Positions 40,371 to 52,751 of a stretch of 64,000 nucleotides of DNA are shown here, piece after piece. Both the position numbers and the translations under genes were made by a program. The notes under the pieces were generated by a model. The model was not told the origin of the DNA. It saw nothing but the letters and a program-made list of their open reading frames with translations, and made no database searches. The stretch's first letter is position 1, and the number at the start of each line of letters is the position of its first letter. This DNA comes from Agarophyton chilense (taxonomy: Eukaryota > Rhodophyta > Florideophyceae > Gracilariales > Gracilariaceae), in contig JARGXX010000040.1 in NCBI GenBank assembly GCA_030374765.1, positions 186,001-250,000 of the forward strand. The letters are read 5' to 3'.

Positions 40371-42728
40371 TATGAATGTCGACAGCTAGTGACAGGATGC
40401 CATGTAATGCGCACGCGAGCACTTACGTGCCCTGACGCCCGTTCCAACTTGCATTCGTAGTTAGTGCCTTTACATGAGCAATTACTATTGTCTACATAAA
40501 CACAGCAAGATGAATCTGCAGGTCATCTGACTACACGGACGCCGGGGCACCCAAGTTGTCTAAGAAACATAGCTACAGTTGTTACCCCGCTCAATACTTA
40601 GTTATGGGCCCAGCACCAGCCTCATCCTCCGGCACGCGCAGCCGTCCACGTTTTTCTTAGGACCTGAAAAACGTCCTGTGGACTGACGGCAAAGGCAACC
40701 AGGAAGATTACGCAAAGTCAGTGGCACTATAAGACTTCATTTCACGAGAAATTGCCCGACTCAAAATCGAACAAGATGGCGTTACCGATTCGCAGAACAA
40801 TTCTGAAGAGCCAGCTGTATGGAAGGTCTCGAGATCTGCGTTCTACGATCAGTGACGAAGATGTTGCTTCAGATGAAGAAGCCGACAAGATCGTCAAAAC
40901 CATCTATAAGTGAGATTCGCTGTCTGTTGTCAGTGAGGTTTATGGGAACTTTATCACGCTTCTGAATATGAAGGGCTCCGGCAATTAAACGTTCCCCAAT
41001 TTCGAACTTAGATTAGATGCTTCGGCGTCTAAGTTTCACGCTCAATCTGAATCCGCCAAGTTGCCAGAGTCGCTGACAGCCTTCATGCTTTTGAAAAACT
41101 CAGCTGTCGACAATGGGCAGCGTGTCTCGGTGCTTGCGGCGACATCAACGAACAGCACTTTGACTGCTACTGCGACGACGACGGATTACCTCAACACTAT
41201 GTCGTATGAGAAAATGGCGTCTGTCTTTCGCCAGTGTGATGAAGTCCCTCATGCACACTCTATCGGCTCCCCACAGCCGCTTTCAATCGCTGCCAATGCA
41301 GCACAGCTCCTGCCGCGCAACTAGAACCGCCCCGACCGTCGCAACAAGGGTAGACTCCTTTCCATGCGCTATCCTTGTGACATTTTCAAGAAGTTTGGTC
41401 AACGGAAAAAGAACCACAACCCGGATGGTTCCTTACCCTCCCATGTGCGCTGCCTCGACTCCCCAGCTCCATCGCTGAACACGTCGCCGCCGAACAAGTA
41501 TGGACAGCAGAATGATGCCCCGAAGAAGGTTGTTTCTTTTAACTGTGCCACCATGACCAGTTCAACGGCAGCTGTCTCCGCAAATCCCGCGCCTGCCCGT
41601 CTCGGTCCTCTCCTAGATGACGGCGCACCGTACAGTGCCAGCGGACAAGTCGAGCTGCATCTCCTGTCTATCGAACTCGGATTGGCTCCCGACACTCCAC
41701 ATGAAACGATTCCTGCATCGCTCAACGGCCACACCAGGTAGCAATATGACGTGGGTGCTCATGCAAGCCTCCAGCGCAGCATTCTTGGCTAGATAGTCCT
41801 GCGCGCCAAGTCTGACCTCGGAAATGACATCAACATCACCCACTTAGTGCTCGAAGGATCATCGCAGTGGGTGATCGGGAGAAATGTCACCCCCAAGGCG
41901 AACATTGTTCATTTTGGTATGAACGCTCTGTGCTTCGATGCCAACGGCGCGAACGATCCTTTGAAAATCGTTGATGACGGCTTCCTATCCTATATCTCTG
42001 TAGAACGCTTCGCATCATCCAAAGGATACCTTGTATTTACTCTCTACTGTCTGTCCGCCGTTGCGCTCGAAAAGTCGCCGTGGGGCGATGTGGAGGCTAT
42101 CATTGACAATGTGCACGCGCATGTTTGCGGCCACACCTGCTTTTCGGACTTCAAACTCTTGCTACAGCGCAACAAGCTGTGAAACCGCACTGTCGCCCAG
42201 TACGTGGCAGACATGGTGAACGATTGCACAGTTTCACCTCCAACGATGAAGGTGTCGATCAGCTCGTTGAACTCGGCATTCAACGACCTCGTATGCATTG
42301 ATCACTTGTTTCTGGATCAATTTTGCGTGCTACATTTAATGGACAATGTGTCCCGGCACTCCATTGCCCACGTGATCAAGTCCACGTCTATGCAGGAGGC
42401 AGTTACCGGGTTCGGGGCAAGTTGGGTGGCTCACTTCTGGCACCCACAAGCCACCAGAGGGGACAAGCGTTTCTCCTTGGAGCATTTCGAGATCATTGCA
42501 AGCAGCTTCACATCCCGCTCCATGCCGTGCCGCCCCGTCGCCATGCTAAAAACGCAACTAATTGAAAGAATAACATCATTCGCAATGTTTTCTTGAGGCT
42601 CAAGTCGGCAGCCAGCGCAGACATCAACGCTGATCGCTCTGCAGAGAGGGTAAGTCGGCGACGGCACTTGGCGGCGGTCTCCGACAACGCCAGCAGAGAG
42701 CGGCGCTTCTTCTCGTCGGGGCAACGGA
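40371..42728 (+). mobile_element. Ty1/copia fragment (gag, protease region, integrase) inside RB3
   Basis: Plus-strand relative of the 24.1-28.1 kb element. Gag begins at ATG 40,604 (MGPAPASSSGTRSRPRFS, then stop) and has WTDGKGNQEDY and PESLTAFMLLKNSAVDN. The knuckle is degenerate (41,364). A protease-region ORF is at 41,847-42,182. Integrase from 42,204 has NDLVCIDHLFLDQFCVLHLMDN. It stops at 42,728 within the integrase. RT, RNase H and LTRs are absent, and there is no target duplication, only a 2-bp overlap at the RB junctions. A 1-bp deletion near 42,470 separates it from the unit-B copy. Confidence 0.75.
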
Positions 42729-44821
42729 GTGGGGCCAAGTCTTCCTAACAACTTTCCTATTCTAGTGCTTGCCAGGGTACACATCTTTTCAAAAAAGAAC
42801 TCAAGAACTCTTGCTCTGGCTTCAACATCTCCGTACAGTCGTTCCGGACGCCCCATTTCTTTCAACCTTAGTGTGATCATCGCCTTTGTTTCTATACGTT
42901 GTCCTTCTTCGATCTTCTGCTTTTGCGGCGTAATCGGGGATTTTTCTACACTTTCTGGCTGTTCATTATGTTCTGGTGACTGATCGGACATCTGTGTGTT
43001 CACCAACACTCGCTCCGTCAAATTTCTCTTTTGGTTAGAACGGGTTCTTCTCATCTTGCGTACAAAGGAAATCTCGACTACATGCTTGAAGAACTCGTAC
43101 CAGAGGCGATTCATGTCTCCATGCCATCCATTCTAGAATACGAGCGTCACAGCTATTCGAATGATTAACCAAGCGATGTGGCATCTGTGGTACAAGGGTA
43201 TAAAATGTTTACAGCGCCTCGTAAGCTCAAAGGGTGATACATTGAACGCACGATAGGCAACTGTGAAAACGTGAAGATCCCTTCTACCCTAGGCATAGAC
43301 AGCGGTATCCCACGCGAAAGTGAGAAAGCTTTTGTGTAGGATGTAGTTGTGAAGTACATTGCTATTAAACTTTTCAGGCTGTTCGCGTAACCGACGAAGT
43401 TCCTTCTCGAGAATACCTTCGATGGTTGAGAAACAGATAGCCAGAGCTTCACGTTTGTACCGGGAATTATTCAGATCCGTAATCACGTCACAAGGCATCA
43501 GAGTACCGTCTGCCAACATCAATGATAGCGTATAATGGGCGACCACCCCCAGTGACCCTTCTCAGATCGTGCGATATAGCCACACTTTCTGGCGGGCATG
43601 TGAGACACGTTTCGCTTCGAGTTTCTGGTCGTTTCTGCTTCAGCTCACTGATCCATGTTGCAGATCGATTGTTGTCAGTGCCGGGAGTGAGAGCAATGTT
43701 TGATGATGGAGGTATAGGAGGCACGATAGTCGTACAGTGCGGCGTAACGACAGCTACTGTGGCCAGTGCCTCCAATGCATCAGGGTGAGTGGACAGATAG
43801 CGTGAGAAGCGAACCGGGAATGACAGTGACGAATGCATGGCAGATTGAGTGCGCGTGCGACACGGCGTAGGCGGGCGGGCTTATGATGGGGTGACGGCAA
43901 AGTCGGAAGCCTTCCGAAGATTTCGGGGGCGTGGGGTAGGTGCTGCAGACTGGTTTTCGCCGTCCATACGACGTTTGCGATTGAGAGGTGTGGAAGGCTG
44001 TGATGAGGCTTTAGGCGTTGATGGTGCTGCGTGGGTAGTGGGCTGGGCCGGAGATCGTACGGGCACAGACGGGTCCTTGTTGCGTTTGAACAGTGCAGCG
44101 ACGGATGGTTGTACTGGGCGGAGGCTTTGCCACGAATTTGATGTTCCAGCGCATGAAGACTGACGTGGTAAGGGGAGCGAGAGTGGTAAAGCGGCAACGG
44201 CAGTAAGCTGTGGCGCATGAAGAAAGATACGTTCGTCGCTTACAATACGGTCATCGACAGCGGTGAGTTGTTGTGCATACACTTCATCTATTGACTTGCC
44301 ATGGGCATCGATATCATCTTCAGTAGCCTGAAAGAACGATAACCGAGTGAGGATAGCGGGGGGTAGGAGAGTTACAACTGTGCGTTGGTATTGGTGCAAC
44401 TCGCTCGACACGGCGCATGTGATACGAAATACGGCGTTCTCAGGATTGTATGCTGCAATGAGACCGGACTGCGTGAGGCAGGCGAGCAGCAAATGGTAGG
44501 TTTAAAAATGGTGGTACCAGGACCCGGACGGAGATGAGAGCGAGGCCTTTGCAATGATGAACAAGAGCCATGCGAGGGTCGTGAAACAGAGGGGTGATTG
44601 TGAAGCAAACGGCGACCAATGAGAAAGCGTAGCTTTCTCCAAACGTTTGCTGCAACCATGAAGGCGGTGTGCGATGCACGACCGTATGGTGTTGCTTTTT
44701 TGAAGCTCTTGAGACCGCTACCATCAAAGCTCGGCCGGAGTTTCACATCTGATCACTCGTGTGTTCATAGCTGCAAAAGATACTTTTCGAGCAACGTTAT
44801 AGTAGTATGTATCGTTTTTGA

Positions 44822-45313
44822 ATGGCAACGATACACGTGAGAGCTTTCCAACATGTACCTCTACCCCACTACAGGAGACAAGCCAGTGACCACCACAATC
44901 ACTTACTGTCCAACTGTGTTGATATCTCGAATCACTTTGTTTCCTTCGACGACACCAACTGCGGCAACTGCACCCAGAGCAACGCCGAGCGCATTTCGTT
45001 CTGCTTGTTCGTGTCATCTGCACCAGCTTCTGATTTGCATACGCATGTGCGTCTCTTGGAACCCAACGAATGCTGTCGTATGACAGACACCGGCGCCTTG
45101 CCATGCGGTCGACATCCATGCTGCCATGCGCTTCCCTCTGTTTTGGAACGAATATCAAATGCTGTTCAGTCCGCGATTTTGTTGGAGAGCAAAGCTCCTG
45201 AATTCTTTCTGTTCTGGTTTATTGCAACAAAACTGGTCCAAGATGATTCACATCGCGTTCAAATTTTGGTTTTCACAGAGGATGGAAGCCAGTGTGCTTT
45301 TCGGCTGCGATGA
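44822..45313 (+). CDS. Hypothetical Cys-rich ORF, Z3 copy
   Basis: 163 codons, the unit-B equivalent of 32,441-32,932 with almost no change. Function unknown. Confidence 0.3.
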   Translation: MATIHVRAFQHVPLPHYRRQASDHHNHLLSNCVDISNHFVSFDDTNCGNCTQSNAERISFCLFVSSAPASDLHTHVRLLEPNECCRMTDTGALPCGRHPCCHALPSVLERISNAVQSAILLESKAPEFFLFWFIATKLVQDDSHRVQILVFTEDGSQCAFRLR

Positions 45314-45589
45314 GAGATGATGCTCCGTGACGAAAAACTTCGAGTACTTTCGGACACTAGATCGAATTGAAACAGATCACACTTTTCAGTACTTGGACGC
45401 TGGTGTCGCTGGCGAACACCGAGCTACCTTGCGTCTTTGCCATCAACGTTGGTCGAGAAATATCGCCCTCTGTGTGTTGAAGCGTTTCTCTCACCGTTCG
45501 TTCTGTGTACTTTACATGCGTTTCAATCCTTGGGTCTTCCCTCGAAATAAGCAAGGCATCTCACACAACAAACAACCCAATCGTTTAAT

Positions 45590-46742
45590 ATGGACAGTGA
45601 ACTTGTTGCACACCAGTTTTCGGGGTTTCTCTAGAGAAGGCGATTGCACTACACAAATCGCAGCAACCAAAACAGAAGAAGCTTAGATGAGTTTCCCCGC
45701 GCTCTCCGACTACCGCCGCTTGGAAACCCTCAAGCAGGGAGTCTTCCGAGCTTCCAATCTCTATTCGGCCGCCACGAAGAGTCAAGACTTCCATCCGGCC
45801 ATCGATTTGTTTCTCAACGACTATCGCCGCTTGGAATATCTCAACCGGGAAGTCTTCCGGGTTTCGAATCTTCATTTGGCCGCCCAGGCGATTCCAGACT
45901 TCCATCCGGCCATCAATCTAGATCTCTTCGACTGCCGCCGCTTGGAATATCTCAACCGGGAAGTCTTCCTGGTTTCGAATCTCTTTTCGGCCGCCCGGAA
46001 GATTTAAGACTTGGATTCGGTCACCAACCCACTTCTTGCGATGTCCGTCGGAGTAGAAGTGGAACCGTTCGTCCCGTGTCTCTCGAATGGTTTCAGGAAG
46101 CAAGTTGCGCTTACCCCAACCAAGACTGCATTCCAGTCCCACGGAAATGAACAATACACGGAAATCCCACACCAAAACCGCCATGGGGGAACAGCGTGGC
46201 GAAGAGGCAACGTTCTGGAAGTACTTCAGGAACATAATAGCCCGGAAGAAGGAGCCCCAGAGATGGCACAGAGATTTTCTTCAGGCAAAATTCACCAATA
46301 TGCAGTTCATGTGCTTTGTTCTGCACCGCAAGCGTTGTATTACACGCAAGAAGTTCCCAACCAGTCTCCTGAGCACAACCTCCATGAAGATTCGTTTTTG
46401 CCGGAGAGTAAAGCTCCTGCTGATTGCTCGGCTTTCCCAAATCATCGACAAGGACTCGAAAAACTTGGCATCACAGGCTCCCGTACCAAACGTCCCAAGA
46501 TTTTCCAGTGTGAGTAGTGTACGAAGTCGTTTGGTCGCAAGCATCATAAGGTGCGACACATCCAAGCCATTCATCGAAAAGTGAGTTACTTCAGCTTTCA
46601 CTGCGGATCTCAATCACGTCGGTCTTTTCTAACATTTCTCTTTGCAATTGCTTTTGAAACCATCTTCTTTGACATATTCATATTGGATCGGGTAGCCAGG
46701 TTTTGCAAAGAGCACTGATCGAATTCCACATGAAAACTGCTC
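45590..46742 (+). pseudogene. C2H2 zinc-finger gene, Z3 copy, inactivated
   Basis: Same defects as Z2: TAG at codon 15, frameshift, TAG in finger 1 (46,515) and deletion of fingers 2 and 3. A few private changes (for example I/T in the SV[IT]NPLL segment). Confidence 0.8.
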
Positions 46743-46918
46743 ATTAAGCTTTCGAGCATTTGCAATTTAGGCTGTACAAGATCTACTTTACGGAGATGGA
46801 GGATAATTTGAGCCATGTATGCGCAGAGCACCCCAATCGTCACAGTTTATCAACGGGTGTGAGGAAAGTATAGCTTGCGACTCTAGCCGTAATGTAGTAA
46901 GTTATCCACAAACTTCTA

Positions 46919-47722
46919 TCAGTGTTCTGTCGCCTGAAGGTTATGCTCAGGAGAACTGCTTGGAAACTTCTTGCGTGGAATACAACGCTTGCGGGGCAGA
47001 ACAAGGCACGGGAACTGCATATTGGTGAATGTTTTCTGAAGAAACCCCCTTTGAAATCTCTGGCGCTCCTTCTTCCAGACTATTATGTTCCTGAAGTACT
47101 TCCAGAACGTTGCCTCTTCGCCACACTTTTTCCTCATGGTGGCTGTTGTGTGGCATTTCCGTGGGACTGGAATGCAGTCTTGGTTGGGGTAAGCGCAACT
47201 TGCTTCCTGAGACAAATTGAGAGACACCGGACGAAAGGTCCCACTTCTACTCCGTTGGACATCACAAGAACTGGATTTATGGCCAAATCCAAGTCTTGAA
47301 TCTTCCGGGCGGCCAAATGAAGATTCCAAACTTGGGAGAGTTCTCGGTTGAGATGTTCTAAGCGGGTGTTCTCGGAGAGAGCTGGTTTGATACACGGATG
47401 GAATTCTTGAATCTTTCGGGCGGCCGGAGATGGATTCTAAGCGTGGAAGACTGCCCGTCTGAGGGTTTCCAAGCGGCGGTAGTTTAGTTGGAGAGCGGGG
47501 GGGAAACCCATCTGGGAGTCTTCTGTTTTCGTTGCTGCGATTTGGGTCGTGCAGCCCACATGCCGAAAGGCCTTGTGAGTAATTAGTATACCTATCTTGA
47601 TACCGCTGGCAATCGTAAACTGAGAGAAATTCTCTAGTACGCGAAATAACAAGACACGCATTATAAGCTGTCTTCTTTTCCACACTTTTCTCGCGTTCTA
47701 TCAGGACGCAAGACCGGATCAT
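46919..47722 (-). CDS. Finger-less zinc-finger paralog, Z3 copy
   Basis: 267 codons, identical in translation to the Z2 copy. Confidence 0.45.
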   Translation of the reverse strand: MIRSCVLIEREKSVEKKTAYNACLVISRTREFLSVYDCQRYQDRYTNYSQGLSACGLHDPNRSNENRRLPDGFPPRSPTKLPPLGNPQTGSLPRLESISGRPKDSRIPSVYQTSSLREHPLRTSQPRTLPSLESSFGRPEDSRLGFGHKSSSCDVQRSRSGTFRPVSLNLSQEASCAYPNQDCIPVPRKCHTTATMRKKCGEEATFWKYFRNIIVWKKERQRFQRGFLQKTFTNMQFPCLVLPRKRCIPRKKFPSSSPEHNLQATEH

Positions 47723-47748
47723 GTCCTCAAAAGACGGAGAAAGAAACC

Positions 47749-48588
47749 TCGGTCACGAAATCACAGGAAAGGGTGATGTAGTCCACACCACACGATAACA
47801 AAGAAGAAGCGAGCTGTCCTAAACATAGTAGCGTTGCTATATTTTTGTTACGTTGTGAATGGCAATTATTTCTTGGAAAGACATTTGCTCCGAGTGGCGG
47901 ACGCATGTTGAGTGGTCCGAAACTCCGCCACCATGGCGAAAGTCCACCGTGTGCGCCAACCAATCTGCGGATTATTTGATATACTTGCTTGCACCAGAGG
48001 CTGTCGATGGTCAAATTTAGCAAATCTGGAGATAAGATGCGCCTGCAACTGCACGCGGTCGCAACTGTACAAATGCGCCCTGAAATGGTTTCAGCGCAGC
48101 TTGGCCACAGAACAGATAAAACTCCGACCAACTTCCACACTAGCTTCGACCGTTGAAAAGGATCAGGCGGCGAGCGCGGAGCCCGCGCCCGCAACAGCAT
48201 TGTTTACCTTACCCACCGCACTTGGAAAGTGAACGATTGAAGCGGCAACCCTTGCGTCCGCCGGCTGTTGTTGTTGGAATGTTTTCTCTCTCAGGACACG
48301 GTCTGACGCGCCAAGAGGGCACCAGAACTCCTTCAACTAAAAGGGCTATGTACCTCGTGCCCAGCTTTCAGTGGCGCAATCTTCATCTAGCACCTTGGAC
48401 GTCCCGGTCGAGCTTTGACGACAATGGTCTCGAGAACGGCGACAAACGTAGTAGTTGTGGTCCAAATTCGTTTCGGAGCCGCCATTCAAGTTCGACTCGA
48501 CAAATCCTGTGTTAATTCCCATCGCTATTTGTCTGTAGGATCAGCCGCCCCATTCCTATTCAAGCGCTCCCGATGCAAGATTGTAGCC
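47749..48588 (-). repeat. Right inverted arm, Z3 copy
   Basis: Unit-B equivalent of 35,368-36,207, including the 240-bp extra segment. Confidence 0.7.
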
Positions 48589-49203
48589 TAGCATCGCCTT
48601 ACCTGCCAACCACTACAATGTATTTGAATTTCATCTAACCGTTTAGAACCAGAACCCAGCCGACTATTGCTCATCCCGACGCACTAAGGTTACTGAAACT
48701 ACGCTCTTGTCTCCACTACACTACAGAGCGCCAAGCTCTGGTACGTTCTGAAGAATTGAGAAGAGTACCTGTACAATTTGAGACAAGAAAGTCATGCCCA
48801 GGTCTCTCTATGCCACGGGCACCAGCGACACACTGTACCGCATCCACGCACACCGGCCTTGTATAATTGTGTGGTACATGACGATCAACCCAAGTACTAC
48901 CAGACTGCAGTGAAACAAACAGAAGACTTGGAATAACTTACACCCAGTCAATGGTGAACGGGCATTGGCGCGCATTTCTGATTTTCGGCATGAACCTAAG
49001 CGCGTAGGGACACAGCATAAAATCAAAAGCAGTGGGCACTGGGTTGGGAAACCAAAGAGGACGGCGTTGAGCGTGCAGGAGGGAAGCGGCAAAACCAAAA
49101 CCTGTGCTGGACAAGTGTTAATACATGCTACTGACCTGTCGCGATACCATCACGAGATTTCACAGAAAACCCTCGAACTGTTTTACAACAGCACTGTTGT
49201 GGG

Positions 49204-50885
49204 CTCTATGAATATCAACCGTACTGCTGGAAGAGTACGCTGAATTTCTCAGAAGAATTTGTGTTTTCCTGAACAACGATGAAGGACATGGACGCCCGAT
49301 GTGGAATGTCAGTTAAGCCTAAGCCAAAAGGGCACGCCACAACGATCGAAAAGACCCCGGCCTCGATCGAGCAAACCAAAGTCGATGGCAGAATAGACAG
49401 GAGCGGAGAAAGATGATCAAGCCCCGGCCTGTGCTGAACAACTATTTATGAGCGTTCCAAATCTACAGCGGTTGCCCTACGAGATGTGAGACAGTCAGTA
49501 CACTAAACTGTTTTAAATGTGCACCGTTTCGGCCAACTTTGAGCACGCATATACGGCCCATTGATCGCATTCTCACCCACCGGGACATTTTAAGTTTCCA
49601 ACAAATGATGTCACACTGGCCAATCCGTTTCCTCTTTAGAACACTTGCTGCAGTGTCACCTGCAAAACTGCTTGATATCCACATTTGCGCCAGCTCATGA
49701 ATACAGTTTGCTTTCGCTACGCTCGGGAGGAAGTATACCAGTACGGAAGGTACGCAATCCCCGTAGACAAACGCAAGTGCTGCACGTAAACAGTTGCCCA
49801 TCTGCCAGTTTCAGATACGCTGCCGAATCAGCATCTGTTCAGATGCAGTCGAGGGACAAAGAGGTTGGAGACGGAAAGGTTACGGTGCACGTTTCTGTGC
49901 TTGGGGCACAGTCGCCAACAACATGTACATTTTACCAAAGCTGATATCATCCATCACGTTAAGCACTATCTGTCTATGGATGTCCATTATTGCTTCCAAA
50001 GCGCACAGCTTTCCATCAAGCCTAAATTCCGTTCCCCCGCTAAGTAATCGCTCCCAATTCTGTAAACTGCACCCACAACGCAAATTCTGTACCATCTTCG
50101 AATCGCGTTTCACATCTGATCACTCGTGTGTTCATAGCTGCAAAAGATACTTTTCGAGCAACGTTATAGTAGTATGTATCGTTTTTGAATGGCAACGATA
50201 CACGTGAGAGCTTTCCAACATGTACCTCTACCCCACTACAGGAGACAAGCCAGTGACCACCACAATCACTTACTGTCCAACTGTGTTGATATCTCGAATC
50301 ACTTTGTTTCCTTCGACGACACCAACTGCGGCAACTGCACCCAGAGCAACGCCGAGCGCATTTCGTTCTGCTTGTTCGTGTCATCTGCACCAGCTTCTGA
50401 TTTGCATACGCATGTGCGTCTCTTGGAACCCAACGAATGCTGTCGTATGACAGACACCAGCGTCTTGCCATGCGGTCGACATCCATGCTGACATGCGCTT
50501 TCCCTCCGTTTTGGAACGAATATCAACGGCTGTTCAGTCCGTGATTTTGTTGGAGAGCACAGCTCCTGAAGTTCTTTCTGTTCTGGTTTATTGACACAAA
50601 ACTGGTCCAAGATGATTCACACCGCGTTCAAATTTTGGTTTTCACAGAGGATGGAAACCAGTGTGCTCTTTGGCTGCGATGAGAGATGATGCTCCGTGAC
50701 GAAAAACTTCGAGTACTTTCGGATACTAGATCGAAGTGAAACGGATCACACTTTTCAGTACTTGGTCGCTGGTGTCGCCGGCGAACACCGAGCTACCTTG
50801 CGGCTTTGCCATCAACGTTGGTCGAGAAATATCGTCCTCTGTGTGTTGAAGCGTTTCTCTCACCGTGCGTTCTGTGTACTTTACA
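49204..50885. repeat. Displaced 2.2-3.87 kb block, unit B
   Basis: Equivalent of 36,823-38,504; it carries the truncated hypothetical ORF at 50,189-50,491. Confidence 0.75.
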
Positions 50886-51311
50886 TCATCAACTCGACCA
50901 TCAGAATCACGCCGTTCGTCATGCCGCTTGGACAGAAATTGCGCGCTTGCTCCATGATGCCACTCCGCATCCGCGCCTGGCGCACGCCATCCTTTCCCCG
51001 CTTCTTGCCGTGCTCCATCACCCTCACGAATATCACTTTGAAGTAGTCGCCGCCCTACTTCCCGACTTGCTCTCGTCCCTGTGCGCATCCGATCAGCCCA
51101 ATTTCACCGCTCATCACACCACGCTCATGTGCGCCGTCATGGACGCCGTCTCTTTGCTCAACAAACCCAACCACGCACTGGAAAACCTTCTCACGGTCTT
51201 GCGCGACGAGCAGTACGCCCGCATAATGCCCCGGCACGCTGCCAACCGCGCGCACTCGTTTCTTAGCACTGCTCTCTCTCTTGCCTGCGATCCCCTGATT
51301 TGGACACCCAA
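50886..51311 (+). pseudogene. Captured helical-repeat gene fragment, unit B
   Basis: Same as 38,505-38,930. Confidence 0.45.
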
Positions 51312-51378
51312 CCCAACCTTCGTTCGGCAGTGTGGAAAAGCGCGCAGTATGCTTTGCGGTGCAGACGGAATTTGACAG
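50982..51378 (+). repeat. Foldback left arm, unit B
   Basis: Pairs with 52,352-52,751 across 973 bp. Confidence 0.85.
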
Positions 51379-52351
51379 AACTGCCTTCGGTTGCAATCGG
51401 ATATGTACATCCCTACGGAGCGCTACAACTGTCTGCTGCACCAAACTCACCTTCAGACCTCCATGTCGTCCCCATCGGTACCTTGCGACACATTACCATC
51501 TTCCGCATCTCCTGAATCGGTCTCTGTACTTCTCACAACTCAACCTGATCTTCCGATGACTTCTTGCACCTCCCGCCGCACTGCGGTACATCTTGCGTCG
51601 ACAACCGGCCCGTCGAAACTCAGTGGTCGATACCGTCTTCTCTCCCGGCTTCTGTGACTCACTGCAACATTTCCGATAGGACTTTCTCCAAAGGCGAATG
51701 GTGACCGAGTACCCGGTGTCATTGAACCCAGATCGTTGCCTTGACTTCTCCGCACGCTGTGCTGTCGACTCAGAGCCATATTCCTCGTGGACGGTGACAT
51801 GGGAGAAACAAAAATCGATCCGATTTGTTTTGGGGATCTTTGTGTCTTCATGATGCGCATAGCACTCTGCAATAATTTACGATCAATATCCCCAAACATT
51901 TTCTTTTGTTCCCTTCCCTGACGGCGGCTTGCCCGTCTGGAAAGGTCATTCAAACCTTCTGAAGCTTGGTCGTCTGCCTTACTTGCTCGCAATGCTTCCG
52001 CTAATCTCTTTGCATCTCGGCCTTCAATATCTTCGCCCGTCAGTACGATGAAGTTGCTCATGTAAGGCACAAACACTTCGTTATAGAAGCGAATGATATC
52101 GCCTGTCTCTTCAGTCGTCGATTCCGGTCGTGGCCCACTATCATCGGCAGCATCTTCCGCCAACAAATGCCCGAAATCTCCGAGAAAAATGTTATGGGAC
52201 ACTGGTGGAGAATTGCTCCGAAATGTAGGATCACTTGTGTGCTCCAATTGATTGTAGTGCCACACGATATGGCGGAACTGCAGTTGGATATGTTGGATCT
52301 TGGCCACGCCATCTATCACAAACAGGATGATCAAGTCAATATGTCTGTTGA

Positions 52352-52751
52352 CTGTCAAATTCCATCTGCACCACAGAGCATACTGCACGCTTTTCCACAC
52401 TGCCGAACGAAGGTTGGTTTGGGTGTCCAAATCAGGGGATCGCAGGCAAGAGAGAGAGAGCATTGCTAAGCAACGAGTGCGCGCGGTTGGCAGCGTGCCG
52501 GGGCATTATGCGGGCGTACTGCTCGTCGCGCAAGACCGTAAGAAGGTTTTCCAGTGCGTGGTTGGGTTTGTTGAGCAAAGAGACGGCGTCCATGACGGCG
52601 CACATGAGCGTGGTGTGATGAGCGGTGAAATTGGGCTGATCGGATGCGCGCAGGGACGAGAGCAAGTCGGGAAGTAGGGCGGCGACTACTTCAAAGTGAT
52701 TTTCGTGAAGGTGATGGAGCACGGCAAGAAGCGCGGAAAGGATGGCGTGCG
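52352..52751 (-). repeat. Foldback right arm, unit B
   Basis: Inverted partner of 50,982-51,378. Confidence 0.85.

Larger units (their letters stand above)
30348..42728. repeat. Tandem amplicon unit A (12,381 bp)
   Basis: GTGGGGCCAAGTCTTCC at 30,348 recurs at 42,729 and 55,111. Unit content in order: end of RB2, module Z2, rearranged spacer block, foldback with captured gene fragment, RB pocket-B end, copia fragment. High identity with unit B begins near 30,700; the first 350 bp differ by several percent. Confidence 0.9.
38998..44690 (-). pseudogene. Retinoblastoma-related copy RB3, split by foldback arm and copia fragment
   Basis: N-domain and pocket A lie at 44,690-42,729, including the start of pocket B (ORF 43,114-42,431). 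The rest of pocket B and the C-terminal region lie at 40,036-39,159 (ORF 40,082-39,159, 307 codons). Between them, 42,728-40,037 is foreign sequence. The RB-C-like tail is open here: CGA is kept where RB2 has TGA. The A-box TAG and frameshifts of RB2 are also present, so they predate duplication. The 5' end has the same 690-bp deletion as RB2. Confidence 0.7.
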
